Position numbers and translations under genes: made by a program
Part shown: positions 1 through 6,072 of the stretch, one piece after another
Layout of the letters: the number at the start of each line of letters is the position of its first letter
How positions within the stretch are numbered: position 1 is the stretch's first letter
Notes under the pieces: generated by a model
Database searches by the model: none
What the model saw: the letters and a program-made list of their open reading frames with translations, nothing else
What the model was told of the DNA's origin: nothing
Assembly: GCA_030825825.1 (NCBI GenBank)
Contig: JAPJPE010000013.1
Coordinates: forward strand, 1 to 18,613
Reading direction: 5' to 3'
DNA from: Streptococcus sp.
GTDB lineage: Bacteria; Bacillota; Bacilli; Lactobacillales; Streptococcaceae
DNA length: 18,613 bases

Positions 1-33
1 TTTTTCTAAATTTTGAAAACAAGAGAAAACTGC

Positions 34-47
34 TGAAAGCGTTTGAA
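34..47 (+). promoter_or_regulatory. possible cre (CcpA) site over the -35 box
   Basis: The 14 bases TGAAAGCGTTTGAA match the catabolite responsive element pattern TGWAANCGNTNWCA at all but two positions (the W and C of the WCA end). The site overlaps the -35 box at 43-48, where CcpA binding would be expected to repress. The match is imperfect and function is inferred only. Confidence 0.35.
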
Positions 48-71
48 ATCATTCTTAAAATCAAGTATAAT
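43..71 (+). promoter_or_regulatory. sigma-A promoter of the acuB-like gene
   Basis: A TTGAAA -35 box (43-48) and a perfect TATAAT -10 box (66-71) are separated by 17 bases. The expected transcription start lies near 78, leaving a leader of about 24 bases with an AGGAGA ribosome binding site at 89-94, ahead of the ATG at 102. Confidence 0.75.
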
Positions 72-101
72 AAAACTAGTAAAAGCATAGGAGAACTTGT
101 T

Positions 102-758
102 ATGGCTGTTAAAGATTTTATGACACGTAAAGTAGTTTACATTAGTCCAGATACTACAATTGCTCATGCGGCAGATTTGATGCGTGAACAAGGCTTACAC
201 CGTTTACCGGTCATTGAAAATGATCAATTAGTTGGCTTAGTGACAGAAGGTACGATTGCAGAAGCAAGTCCATCTAAAGCAACCAGCTTGTCGATTTATG
301 AGATGAACTATCTCTTGAACAAAACTAAGGTCAAAGATGTCATGCTTCGCGATGTCATTACCATCTCAAAATTTGCTAGCTTAGAAGATGCGACCTACCT
401 CATGTATAAGAACAAGGTGGGAATTCTTCCAGTCGTGGACAATGAGCAAGTATCCGGTGTCATCACGGATCGTGATATTTTCCGTGCCTTCCTTGAAGTG
501 TCCGGTTATGGAGAAGAAGGAGTCCGTGTTCGCTTTGTAACTGAAGATAAGGTTGGCGTTCTCGAGCAAATCATTCACTTGATTGTAGAAGAAGGGTATA
601 ACATCGCAAATACAGTCAATATCCCAACCAAAGACGATCGTGTCGTTATCGAAGTTCAAATTGATGGGGTGACAGATCTAGAAGGAATCCGTAGTAAATT
701 TGAAGCCAACGGTTTGAAAGTCGATGAAATCACTCGAACTAGCGCAAAAGCTATTTAA
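102..758 (+). CDS. acuB: CBS-CBS-ACT domain protein (AcuB family)
   Basis: A 218-residue soluble protein with two CBS motifs (about residues 7-55 and 80-131) followed by an ACT-like domain (about 141-213). Each CBS repeat shows the typical ending, VGLVTEGTI in the first and SGVITDRDIF in the second. CBS pairs usually bind adenine nucleotides and ACT domains bind small ligands such as amino acids, so this is probably a ligand-sensing regulatory protein. No catalytic domain is present. The name AcuB comes from the Bacillus acetoin-utilisation locus, but a role in acetoin metabolism is not shown for streptococci. I recall that in pneumococcus the equivalent gene follows the liv branched-chain amino acid transporter; here the upstream gene is outside the window. 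The start is supported by AGGAGA seven bases upstream. It has its own promoter and terminator, so it is probably monocistronic, and a cre-like site suggests carbon control. Confidence 0.85.
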   Translation: MAVKDFMTRKVVYISPDTTIAHAADLMREQGLHRLPVIENDQLVGLVTEGTIAEASPSKATSLSIYEMNYLLNKTKVKDVMLRDVITISKFASLEDATYLMYKNKVGILPVVDNEQVSGVITDRDIFRAFLEVSGYGEEGVRVRFVTEDKVGVLEQIIHLIVEEGYNIANTVNIPTKDDRVVIEVQIDGVTDLEGIRSKFEANGLKVDEITRTSAKAI

Positions 759-760
759 TA

Positions 761-796
761 AAAAATCAGGCTGGATGATCGTCCAGTCTGATTTTT
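761..796. terminator. bidirectional terminator between acuB and yitT genes
   Basis: Arms 761-775 and 782-796 form a 15-bp stem with one G-T pair and a 6-base loop. The A-run on one side and T-run on the other make it work for both convergent genes. It lies 2 bases after the acuB stop and 3 bases from the stop of the minus-strand gene. Confidence 0.85.
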
Positions 797-799
797 CTA

Positions 800-1687
800 T
801 TAACGAGTAATGGGTTGTTTTTCTTTATCTAAAGTGAAGCCTTCGCCGAGAATTTCATGGGCTTCGGAAATAGTGATAAAGGCGAATGGATCAATACGAT
901 TGATGATGTCTTTCATTTGTTTCATCTCATTCCGCGAAACGACACAGTAGACGATATCCAGGTCCTTACGGCTGTAATAGCCCATCCCACGGATAAAGGT
1001 AATCCCGCGACCCAGATCGTCAGATACCTTTTGGGCAATTTCTTCTGGTTTAGATGTAACGATGAGGAAGCCTTTTCCAGCAAAACCACCTTCCCCAATC
1101 AAGTCGATCACAAGGGTGTCAATCAGGATGAAGAAGAGAGTATACATGGCGGTACGGACATCTTGGAAGACTACGACAACAGTTGTCAGAACAATGGCAT
1201 CTACAATCAACATGAGTTTTCCCATACTGAGAGAAGTGTATTTATTAAAGATGCGAGCGAGGATATCTGTTCCTCCAGTGGTTCCTCCAGCATTGAAGAT
1301 GATCCCTAGCCCCAAACCAAGCACAACCCCTGAGGCAATACAGGCAAGCAGAATATCTCCTTTAAAGGCGTCAAAGATGAAGTGATGGTAGCGGTGGCTG
1401 AGGGGCATGGCTTCAAAAATAGCCATCCAAGCCGAAACCGAAAAGGTCCCCAGTAAGCTCAGATAAAGAGATTTCTTGCCCAGCAGCTTCCAAGCCAAAA
1501 CGAAGAGAGGGATATTGATCAGCAAGTTCATGATGGATACAGGGATTTTGAAAAGATAATAGGTGATCAAGGTAATCCCTGTCGCTCCTCCTTCATAGAA
1601 GTGAAAGGGAATGACCAAAAAATAGATCCCAAACGAAAAAATGCCGGCCCCCAAGATGATAGCCAGAATATCTTTAAATTTAAACAT
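800..1687 (-). CDS. YitT family membrane protein (DUF161 + DUF2179)
   Basis: A 295-residue integral membrane protein. Residues 1-200 carry about five to six hydrophobic segments, including the family's glycine-rich motifs GGATG (33-37) and GGTTGGTD (134-141). Residues 205-277 form the soluble C-terminal DUF2179 domain, with GRGIT and the end-of-domain run ITISEAHEI. This two-part layout and the length are typical of YitT/YpjC/YqfU-type proteins of Firmicutes. Their transported substrate or role is not established, so none is assigned. The ATG at 1687 is preceded by TAGGAGA (1697-1703) at 9 bases spacing. The gene converges on acuB, sharing its terminator, and is divergent from tmk. Confidence 0.85.
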   Translation of the reverse strand: MFKFKDILAIILGAGIFSFGIYFLVIPFHFYEGGATGITLITYYLFKIPVSIMNLLINIPLFVLAWKLLGKKSLYLSLLGTFSVSAWMAIFEAMPLSHRYHHFIFDAFKGDILLACIASGVVLGLGLGIIFNAGGTTGGTDILARIFNKYTSLSMGKLMLIVDAIVLTTVVVVFQDVRTAMYTLFFILIDTLVIDLIGEGGFAGKGFLIVTSKPEEIAQKVSDDLGRGITFIRGMGYYSRKDLDIVYCVVSRNEMKQMKDIINRIDPFAFITISEAHEILGEGFTLDKEKQPITR

Positions 1688-1718
1688 GATAGGTTGTCTC
1701 CTAAAACTTTATAAGAAC

Positions 1719-1747
1719 ATTGTAACAAAAAAGTGAAAAAATGAAAA
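1719..1747 (-). promoter_or_regulatory. probable promoter of the YitT gene
   Basis: Read on the minus strand, TTTTCA (1742-1747) and TACAAT (1719-1724) are spaced by 17 bases, about 32 bases upstream of the start codon. The -35 box is only four of six to consensus. Confidence 0.4.
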
Positions 1748-1798
1748 TGACTTTGAAAAATTTTCTCTCCTAAAATACAAGATTTTTACCCTTATTTT

Positions 1799-1807
1799 TG
1801 GTAAAAT
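1799..1807 (+). promoter_or_regulatory. extended -10 promoter of the tmk operon
   Basis: TGG-TAAAAT forms an extended -10 element (TG at 1799-1800, hexamer 1802-1807). No good -35 box is visible at the right distance, which is common for extended -10 promoters. The start would lie near 1814, giving a leader of about 23 bases with the GAGGA ribosome binding site at 1828-1832. Confidence 0.45.
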
Positions 1808-1836
1808 AAAAAGAAGAAAAACAGAAAGAGGATACT

Positions 1837-2475
1837 ATGGTAAACGGTACATTAATTTCATTTGAAGGTCCAGAAGGAGCGGGAAAATCATCGGTCCTAG
1901 AAGCCATTTTGCCTCTACTTGAAGAAAAAGAAATTCCTTTTATTACAACCCGTGAACCAGGTGGTGTCGACATTGCCGAAAAGATCCGCCAAGTCATTTT
2001 GGATCCAGACCATACTAGTATGGATGCCAAGACCGAGTTGTTGCTCTATATTGCTAGTCGCCGGCAGCATTTGGTAGAACGTGTCTTGCCAGCCCTTGCA
2101 GCTGGGAAGGTTGTCTTGATGGACCGCTTTATTGATAGCTCGGTGGCTTATCAAGGGTATGGTCGCGGTCTGAGTGTGGAAGACATCGAGTGGCTCAATC
2201 AATTCGCGACAGATGGTCTTAAGCCAGACCTAACCCTTTACTTTGATCTGGATGTCGAAGAAGGGCTCGCACGAATTGCGAAAAACCAAGAGCGGGAAGT
2301 CAATCGTTTGGATTTGGAAGGATTGGAGCTTCACCAAAAAGTCAGACAAGGTTATTTAGCCTTGTATGAAAAGGAACCAGAGCGTATCGTGAAAATCGAT
2401 GCCAGTCAATCTTTTGAAGCAGTCTTTACGGATGTCTTGGCTGTTTTAGAAAATCACTTGGGGACATTGAAATGA
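1837..2475 (+). CDS. tmk: thymidylate kinase (dTMP kinase)
   Basis: Cytosolic enzyme that phosphorylates dTMP to dTDP with ATP, an essential step in dTTP supply. At 212 residues it is the normal length. The P-loop is EGPEGAGKSS (10-19), followed by TREPGG, the thymidylate-binding VLMDRFIDSS segment, and a lid-like stretch around REVNRLDLEG. The arginine-poor P-loop with basic residues in the lid resembles the type II (bacterial) enzyme. A GAGGA ribosome binding site lies 4 bases before the ATG. It is the first gene of a seven-gene operon and its stop overlaps the holB start (ATGA), so the two are probably translationally coupled. Pairing tmk with holB is widely conserved in Firmicutes. Confidence 0.97.
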   Translation: MVNGTLISFEGPEGAGKSSVLEAILPLLEEKEIPFITTREPGGVDIAEKIRQVILDPDHTSMDAKTELLLYIASRRQHLVERVLPALAAGKVVLMDRFIDSSVAYQGYGRGLSVEDIEWLNQFATDGLKPDLTLYFDLDVEEGLARIAKNQEREVNRLDLEGLELHQKVRQGYLALYEKEPERIVKIDASQSFEAVFTDVLAVLENHLGTLK

Positions 2476-3365
2476 ATCTAGAAGAGATCCAACAGCTCCA
2501 GCCAGAATTGGTGGAGCGCTTCACCCAGATCCTAGAACACAAACAGCTCAGTCATGCTTATCTTTTTACAGGTTCGTTTGCCAGTTTTGAGATGGCCCTC
2601 TTGCTAGCTCAAAGTCAGTTTTGTGAAGATTTGCAGGGAGTCTGGCCTTGTGGCAAATGCCGGTCCTGTCGCTTGATTGCTGAAGAAGAATTCTCAGACG
2701 TGAAGATCGTGCGTCCAGTCAACCAGATCATAAAGACTGATCGTATTCGCTCGCTGGTTCAAGACTTTTCTCAATCCGGGTTTGAAGGAAGTCGGCAGGT
2801 CTTTATCGTCCAAGATGCGGACAAGATGCACACCAATGCAGCGAATTCTCTTTTAAAGGTTATGGAAGAACCCCAGAGTGAGATCTATCTCTTCTTGTTG
2901 ACATCCGATGAAAACTTGGTCTTACCGACCATCAAGAGTCGGGCCCAGCAGGTCCATTTTCCCAAAAAGCAAGCCTACCTTACCGAACGTCTAGAAAAAG
3001 AAGGTTTGATTAAATCGCAGGCAAGTCTAGTAGCTCGATTTAGTTTTAGTCTTGAAGAGGCAGAGCAGCAAAAAAAGAATGCTACTTTTTTTGAGTTGGC
3101 TAAAGTTTGTAATCAGTTCATCGAACGTTGTCACTCCAATTTGAATAGCGCCTATTTGGAAGTGACCCGATTGGTGAGCTTAGCAGATGATAAGGAAAAA
3201 CAAAGCCAAGCCTTTCGATTGATGGAGTTGGCTTTAGAAGAGCAGTTGCGCTTGAGCAGATCCCAGCAGTTGCTGGAAAAATTGAGTCTTGCTCGCACCA
3301 TGTGGAAGGCCAATGTTTCTTTTCAAAATGCTCTAGAATATATGGTTTTGAGCTTAGAAAGTTAA
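2472..3365 (+). CDS. holB: DNA polymerase III subunit delta'
   Basis: Clamp-loader delta' subunit, which helps open the beta sliding clamp and load it on primed DNA. The 297-residue protein has the AAA+ fold of the family. A four-cysteine zinc module is visible at C51, C60, C63 and C66. As expected for delta', the Walker A loop is degenerate (LFTGSFASFEMALL, about 31-44, no GKT), so it should not hydrolyse ATP itself. The sensor region ANSLLKVMEEP is intact. The SRC motif appears as S156-R157-A158; the arginine that acts as the finger toward the neighbouring ATP site is kept, while the Cys is replaced. The ATGA overlap with tmk and the immediately following yabA place it in a replication operon. 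The yaaT/ricT gene that lies between holB and yabA in Bacillus is absent here. Confidence 0.95.
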   Translation: MNLEEIQQLQPELVERFTQILEHKQLSHAYLFTGSFASFEMALLLAQSQFCEDLQGVWPCGKCRSCRLIAEEEFSDVKIVRPVNQIIKTDRIRSLVQDFSQSGFEGSRQVFIVQDADKMHTNAANSLLKVMEEPQSEIYLFLLTSDENLVLPTIKSRAQQVHFPKKQAYLTERLEKEGLIKSQASLVARFSFSLEEAEQQKKNATFFELAKVCNQFIERCHSNLNSAYLEVTRLVSLADDKEKQSQAFRLMELALEEQLRLSRSQQLLEKLSLARTMWKANVSFQNALEYMVLSLES

Positions 3366-3374
3366 GGAGTCAGA

Positions 3375-3695
3375 ATGAATAAAAAAGAATTATTTGATGC
3401 TTTAGACGGCTTTTCTCAGAATTTGTTGGTCACCTTGGCTGAAGTCGAAGCCATCAAGAAAAATTTGAAACAAGTCATCGAAGAAAATACAGCTCTTCGC
3501 TTAGAAAATGACAAATTGAGAGAGCGTTTGGGGGAAGTTGAGAAGACCGCATCCGCAAAGTCACAACACCATGGCCGTGAAAATTTGCAACGAATTTACA
3601 ATGACGGCTTTCACATTTGTACTTATTCCTATGGTCAACGCCGTGAGAACGATGAAGAGTGTATGTTTTGTGACGAGTTGTTATTTAGGGAGTAA
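3375..3695 (+). CDS. yabA: replication initiation control protein YabA
   Basis: A 106-residue negative regulator of chromosome replication initiation. In Bacillus, YabA binds both DnaA and the clamp DnaN, tethering DnaA and preventing cooperative loading at oriC. Residues about 12-58 form a leucine/glutamate-rich coiled coil for oligomerisation. The C-terminal zinc-binding region carries H80-x-C82 and C96-x2-C99 within GFHICTY and ECMFC. A TAAGGAG ribosome binding site (3363-3369) overlaps the holB stop codon, 5 bases before the ATG. Its position right after holB fits a role linked to the clamp-loading machinery. Confidence 0.95.
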   Translation: MNKKELFDALDGFSQNLLVTLAEVEAIKKNLKQVIEENTALRLENDKLRERLGEVEKTASAKSQHHGRENLQRIYNDGFHICTYSYGQRRENDEECMFCDELLFRE

Positions 3696-3697
3696 GC

Positions 3698-4555
3698 ATG
3701 CAGATCCAACGAAGTTTTAAAGGGGAAAAGAAAACAGGGGTGCTTTACCTGGTCCCAACACCGATCGGCAATCGTGAAGATATGAGTTACCGCATGGTCC
3801 AGACCTTAAAGGATGTGGACTTGATCGCAGCTGAGGATACCAGAAATACAGGCCTCTTGCTCAAGCATTTTGAGATTAGGACTCCCCAGACTAGTTTTCA
3901 TGAGCATAATGCCCAGGAGAAAATTCCAGATCTGATCGCCCATTTAGAATCTGGAAAAGATTTGGCGCAGGTCTCAGATGCAGGACTCCCTAGTATCTCT
4001 GACCCTGGTCATGATTTGGTCAAGGCAGCGATTGAACGCGAGATTCCTGTCGTAGCTGTTCCTGGTCCAAGTGCAGGGATCACTGGCTTGATTGCCAGTG
4101 GCCTAGCCCCTCAACCTCATATTTTTTATGGATTTCTACCTCGCAAAGAGGGGCAACAAAAAGCCTTTTTCCAAGAAAAAGTGGCCTATCCGGAGACGCA
4201 GATTTTTTATGAGTCGCCCCATCGGGTGAAAGCAACCTTAGAGAATATGTTGGCTGTCTATGGGGATCGTCCGGTTGTCTTGGTTCGTGAATTGACCAAG
4301 ATCTACGAAGAATATACTCGCGGCAGTATTTCTGAGTTAGTCGCATTTCTTGAAGAAAATCCCCTCAAAGGGGAGTGCCTCTTGATCGTCGAAGGAGCTA
4401 AGGAAGAAGTGCTAGACTTAGAAGAGGTTGACTTGATCCAAGAGATCGATACCTTGGTCCAAGAGGGGATGAAGAAGAATCAAGCAATCAAACAGGTCGC
4501 CAAACAATACGGCCTGCAAAAGAGTGAGCTTTATGCTCGTTATCATCAAGAGTAG
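3698..4555 (+). CDS. rsmI: 16S rRNA (cytidine1402-2'-O)-methyltransferase RsmI
   Basis: Class III (tetrapyrrole methylase fold) SAM-dependent enzyme that methylates the ribose of C1402 in the 16S rRNA decoding centre. The 285-residue protein shows the family signatures in order: LVPTPIGN (18-25), AEDTRNT (45-51), the glycine-rich SAM site SDAGLPSISDPG (93-104) and PGPSA (122-126). The C-terminal third is a helical accessory region ending in a repeated-lysine, SELYARY-type motif typical of RsmI. AGGGAG (3687-3692) precedes the ATG by 5 bases and lies across the end of yabA, only 2 bases separating stop and start. Formerly named yabC/yraL. Confidence 0.95.
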   Translation: MQIQRSFKGEKKTGVLYLVPTPIGNREDMSYRMVQTLKDVDLIAAEDTRNTGLLLKHFEIRTPQTSFHEHNAQEKIPDLIAHLESGKDLAQVSDAGLPSISDPGHDLVKAAIEREIPVVAVPGPSAGITGLIASGLAPQPHIFYGFLPRKEGQQKAFFQEKVAYPETQIFYESPHRVKATLENMLAVYGDRPVVLVRELTKIYEEYTRGSISELVAFLEENPLKGECLLIVEGAKEEVLDLEEVDLIQEIDTLVQEGMKKNQAIKQVAKQYGLQKSELYARYHQE

Positions 4556-4572
4556 GAAAGGTTGGAAGCAGG

Positions 4573-5154
4573 ATGGAAATTAGAATGGCTTATCCAAATG
4601 AGATCCAGCGAATTATGGAAATCATCCAAGATGCTAAGGAAAGCCTGGCTCAAAGACAGGTCGATCAGTGGCAGGATGGTTATCCAGATGAAGAGATCAT
4701 TTTTGAGGATATTCTAGAAAGTCGTGGTTATGTGGCCGTTGAAGATCAGGAAATCGTCGCCTATGCAGCGGTTCACAAGGGCAACGAAGCGGCCTATAAT
4801 GAGATTTACGATGGTAAGTGGGAGCATGATAACTATATGTATGTTACCTTTCACCGCGTCGCTGTAGCTAAAGAAGCGGCTGGCAAAGGGGTGGCTCAGA
4901 CCTTCCTTCAAGGTTTAATCGAAGGAGAAAAAGGGCCTGATTTCCGTTGCGATACGCATCCGGATAATCTGGTCATGCAACATTTGCTTGAAAAATTAGG
5001 CTACCATTATTGTGGAAAGGTCCCAATTGATGGCGTCCGTCTAGCTTATCAAAAAATCAAACGAAAAGCAGAAACCAGTTTGTTCCAAGTGGTCTCAGAA
5101 GAGGACCGATGGGACCAAAGAGCAGAAGCGGCCTACAATGACACTCTATCTTAA
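4573..5154 (+). CDS. GNAT family N-acetyltransferase
   Basis: A 193-residue acetyl-CoA-dependent acyltransferase of the GNAT fold; the substrate cannot be read from sequence. The acetyl-CoA pyrophosphate-binding motif A is clear at about 94-108 (HRVAVAKEAAGKGVA), followed by the typical FRCDTHPDNLVMQHLLEKLGY region (about 124-144), where small-molecule GNATs have TxxxNxxAxxLYxxLGF. The motif is K-E-A-A-G-K-G, close to the usual Q/R-x-x-G-x-G/A. Two starts are possible, ATG 4573 and ATG 4585. I chose 4573 because GGAAAGG lies about 10 bases upstream and the N-terminal beta strand (MEIRMAY) would otherwise be cut. It is 17 bases after rsmI and overlaps ogt by 17 bases. Confidence 0.85.
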   Translation: MEIRMAYPNEIQRIMEIIQDAKESLAQRQVDQWQDGYPDEEIIFEDILESRGYVAVEDQEIVAYAAVHKGNEAAYNEIYDGKWEHDNYMYVTFHRVAVAKEAAGKGVAQTFLQGLIEGEKGPDFRCDTHPDNLVMQHLLEKLGYHYCGKVPIDGVRLAYQKIKRKAETSLFQVVSEEDRWDQRAEAAYNDTLS

Positions 5155-5629
5155 ACAATTCTATGAGAGCCCTATGGGACTTCTTTCGATCATTGTCAGT
5201 AAGGAAGGCCTTGTAGAGCTTGATTTTTATGATCCGAAAGAAGATGCGCCTGATCCTTTTGGGGCGCTGGAGCAGTTCCATCCCTACCATGAGAAGGTAA
5301 AGGAGTGGTTGGACCATTATTTTGCGGGGGCCCCAATTGCGATCAGCTTTCCACTAGCGCCGCAAGGGACAGCTTTTCAAGAGCGGGTGTGGCAGTTATT
5401 GAGAGAGATCCCCTATGGTGAGACCAAGACCTATGGGCAGCTTGCCCAGGATCTTTCTTGTGGTTCTGCTCAGGCCGTGGGACATGCTGTTGGGCGCAAT
5501 CCCTTGTCGATCCTAGTTCCCTGTCACCGCGTGATGGGAAAAAATGGAGAATTGACAGGCTATGCGTCTGGACTCGATCGTAAACGCTGGCTCTTACAAC
5601 ACGAAGGAATTACCTGGAAGGAGAAATGA
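5138..5629 (+). CDS. ogt: methylated-DNA--[protein]-cysteine S-methyltransferase
   Basis: Suicide DNA-repair protein that removes the alkyl group from O6-methylguanine (and O4-methylthymine) onto its own cysteine. The 163-residue protein has the family's short N-terminal domain and the DNA-binding C-terminal domain. The active site PCHRV is at 128-132 with acceptor C129. The helix-turn-helix lies at about 97-121 (TKTYGQLAQ through HAVGRNP), and the GYASGLDRKRWLLQHEG tail is typical. In the usual (R)AVG recognition helix, the arginine that flips out the base is replaced by glutamine (Q112-A-V-G). The ribosome binding site is weak, and the ORF starts inside the GNAT gene, so coupled translation is likely. 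Confidence 0.92.
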   Translation: MTLYLKQFYESPMGLLSIIVSKEGLVELDFYDPKEDAPDPFGALEQFHPYHEKVKEWLDHYFAGAPIAISFPLAPQGTAFQERVWQLLREIPYGETKTYGQLAQDLSCGSAQAVGHAVGRNPLSILVPCHRVMGKNGELTGYASGLDRKRWLLQHEGITWKEK

Positions 5630-5634
5630 AATCG

Positions 5635-5988
5635 ATGTATACCTTTATTGAATACCCAAAATGTTCGACTTGTCGAAAGGCTAAATCAGAATTGGACGGT
5701 CTCCAATGTGAGTTTCAGAGCCAAAATATTGTAACCGAAACACCGACTAGTCAAGAATTACAGGACTGGATGGCAGCGTCTGGCCTACCGATCAAATCTT
5801 TCTTTAATACCAGCGGGATGAAATACCGGGAACTCGGCTTGAAAGATAAGGTAGATCAACTGACAATAGAAGAAGCAGCGGATCTTTTGGCTAGCGACGG
5901 TATGCTGATCAAGCGCCCCCTACTTGTCAAAGACGGAAAAGTGGTTCAAGTGGGCTACCGGAAACCATACGCAGACTTGGATTTGTAA
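5635..5988 (+). CDS. ArsC/Spx/MgsR family thioredoxin-fold protein
   Basis: A small thioredoxin-like protein of the ArsC/Spx superfamily. A CSTC redox pair sits at C10 and C13, and the conserved Arg-Pro of the family is at R94-P95 (IKRPLLV). Spx proteins bind the RNA polymerase alpha C-terminal domain and ArsC proteins reduce arsenate; the sequence alone does not decide between these, and no ars genes are nearby. It differs from canonical SpxA in length (117 versus about 132) and in lacking its extended C-terminus. An upstream in-frame ATG at 5626 overlaps the ogt stop (ATGA) but lies only 2 bases from the GGAG at 5620-5623. ATG 5635, at 11 bases, begins exactly at the first beta strand (MYTFIEYPKC), so I prefer it, though neither spacing is ideal. 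Last gene of the operon. Confidence 0.85.
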   Translation: MYTFIEYPKCSTCRKAKSELDGLQCEFQSQNIVTETPTSQELQDWMAASGLPIKSFFNTSGMKYRELGLKDKVDQLTIEEAADLLASDGMLIKRPLLVKDGKVVQVGYRKPYADLDL

Positions 5989-6019
5989 ATGAAAAGGGAG
6001 TTGGACTCCCTTTTCATTT
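5987..6019 (+). terminator. terminator of the tmk operon
   Basis: Arms 5987-6000 and 6006-6019 form a perfect 14-bp stem with a 5-base loop. The stem begins inside the stop codon of the ArsC-like gene and ends in TTTTCATTTT. Its right arm also contains the -35 box of the next promoter. Confidence 0.9.
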
Positions 6020-6039
6020 TGAGTTGAAGATGATATAAT
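6011..6039 (+). promoter_or_regulatory. extended -10 promoter of the ABC-F gene
   Basis: A TG-A-TATAAT extended -10 element (TG at 6031-6032, hexamer 6034-6039) lies 17 bases after TTTTCA (6011-6016), a four-of-six -35 box. The -35 lies within the right arm of the preceding terminator. The leader would be about 27 bases and carries only a weak GAGAG ribosome binding site. Confidence 0.7.
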
Positions 6040-6072
6040 CATACGAGTGAAATCAATGAAAGAGAGTCAAGC

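Noticed and set aside
2..191. Minus-strand ORF of 61 codons across the acuB promoter
   Set aside because: It overlaps a strong promoter and the start of acuB, has no ribosome binding site and low-complexity composition.
857..1385. Plus-strand ORFs of 150 and 107 codons opposite the YitT gene
   Set aside because: They are antisense shadows of a well-supported membrane protein, with no ribosome binding site or recognisable domain.
5635..5988. Arsenate reductase as a firm assignment
   Set aside because: The fold is shared with Spx and MgsR regulators and there is no arsenic-resistance context.
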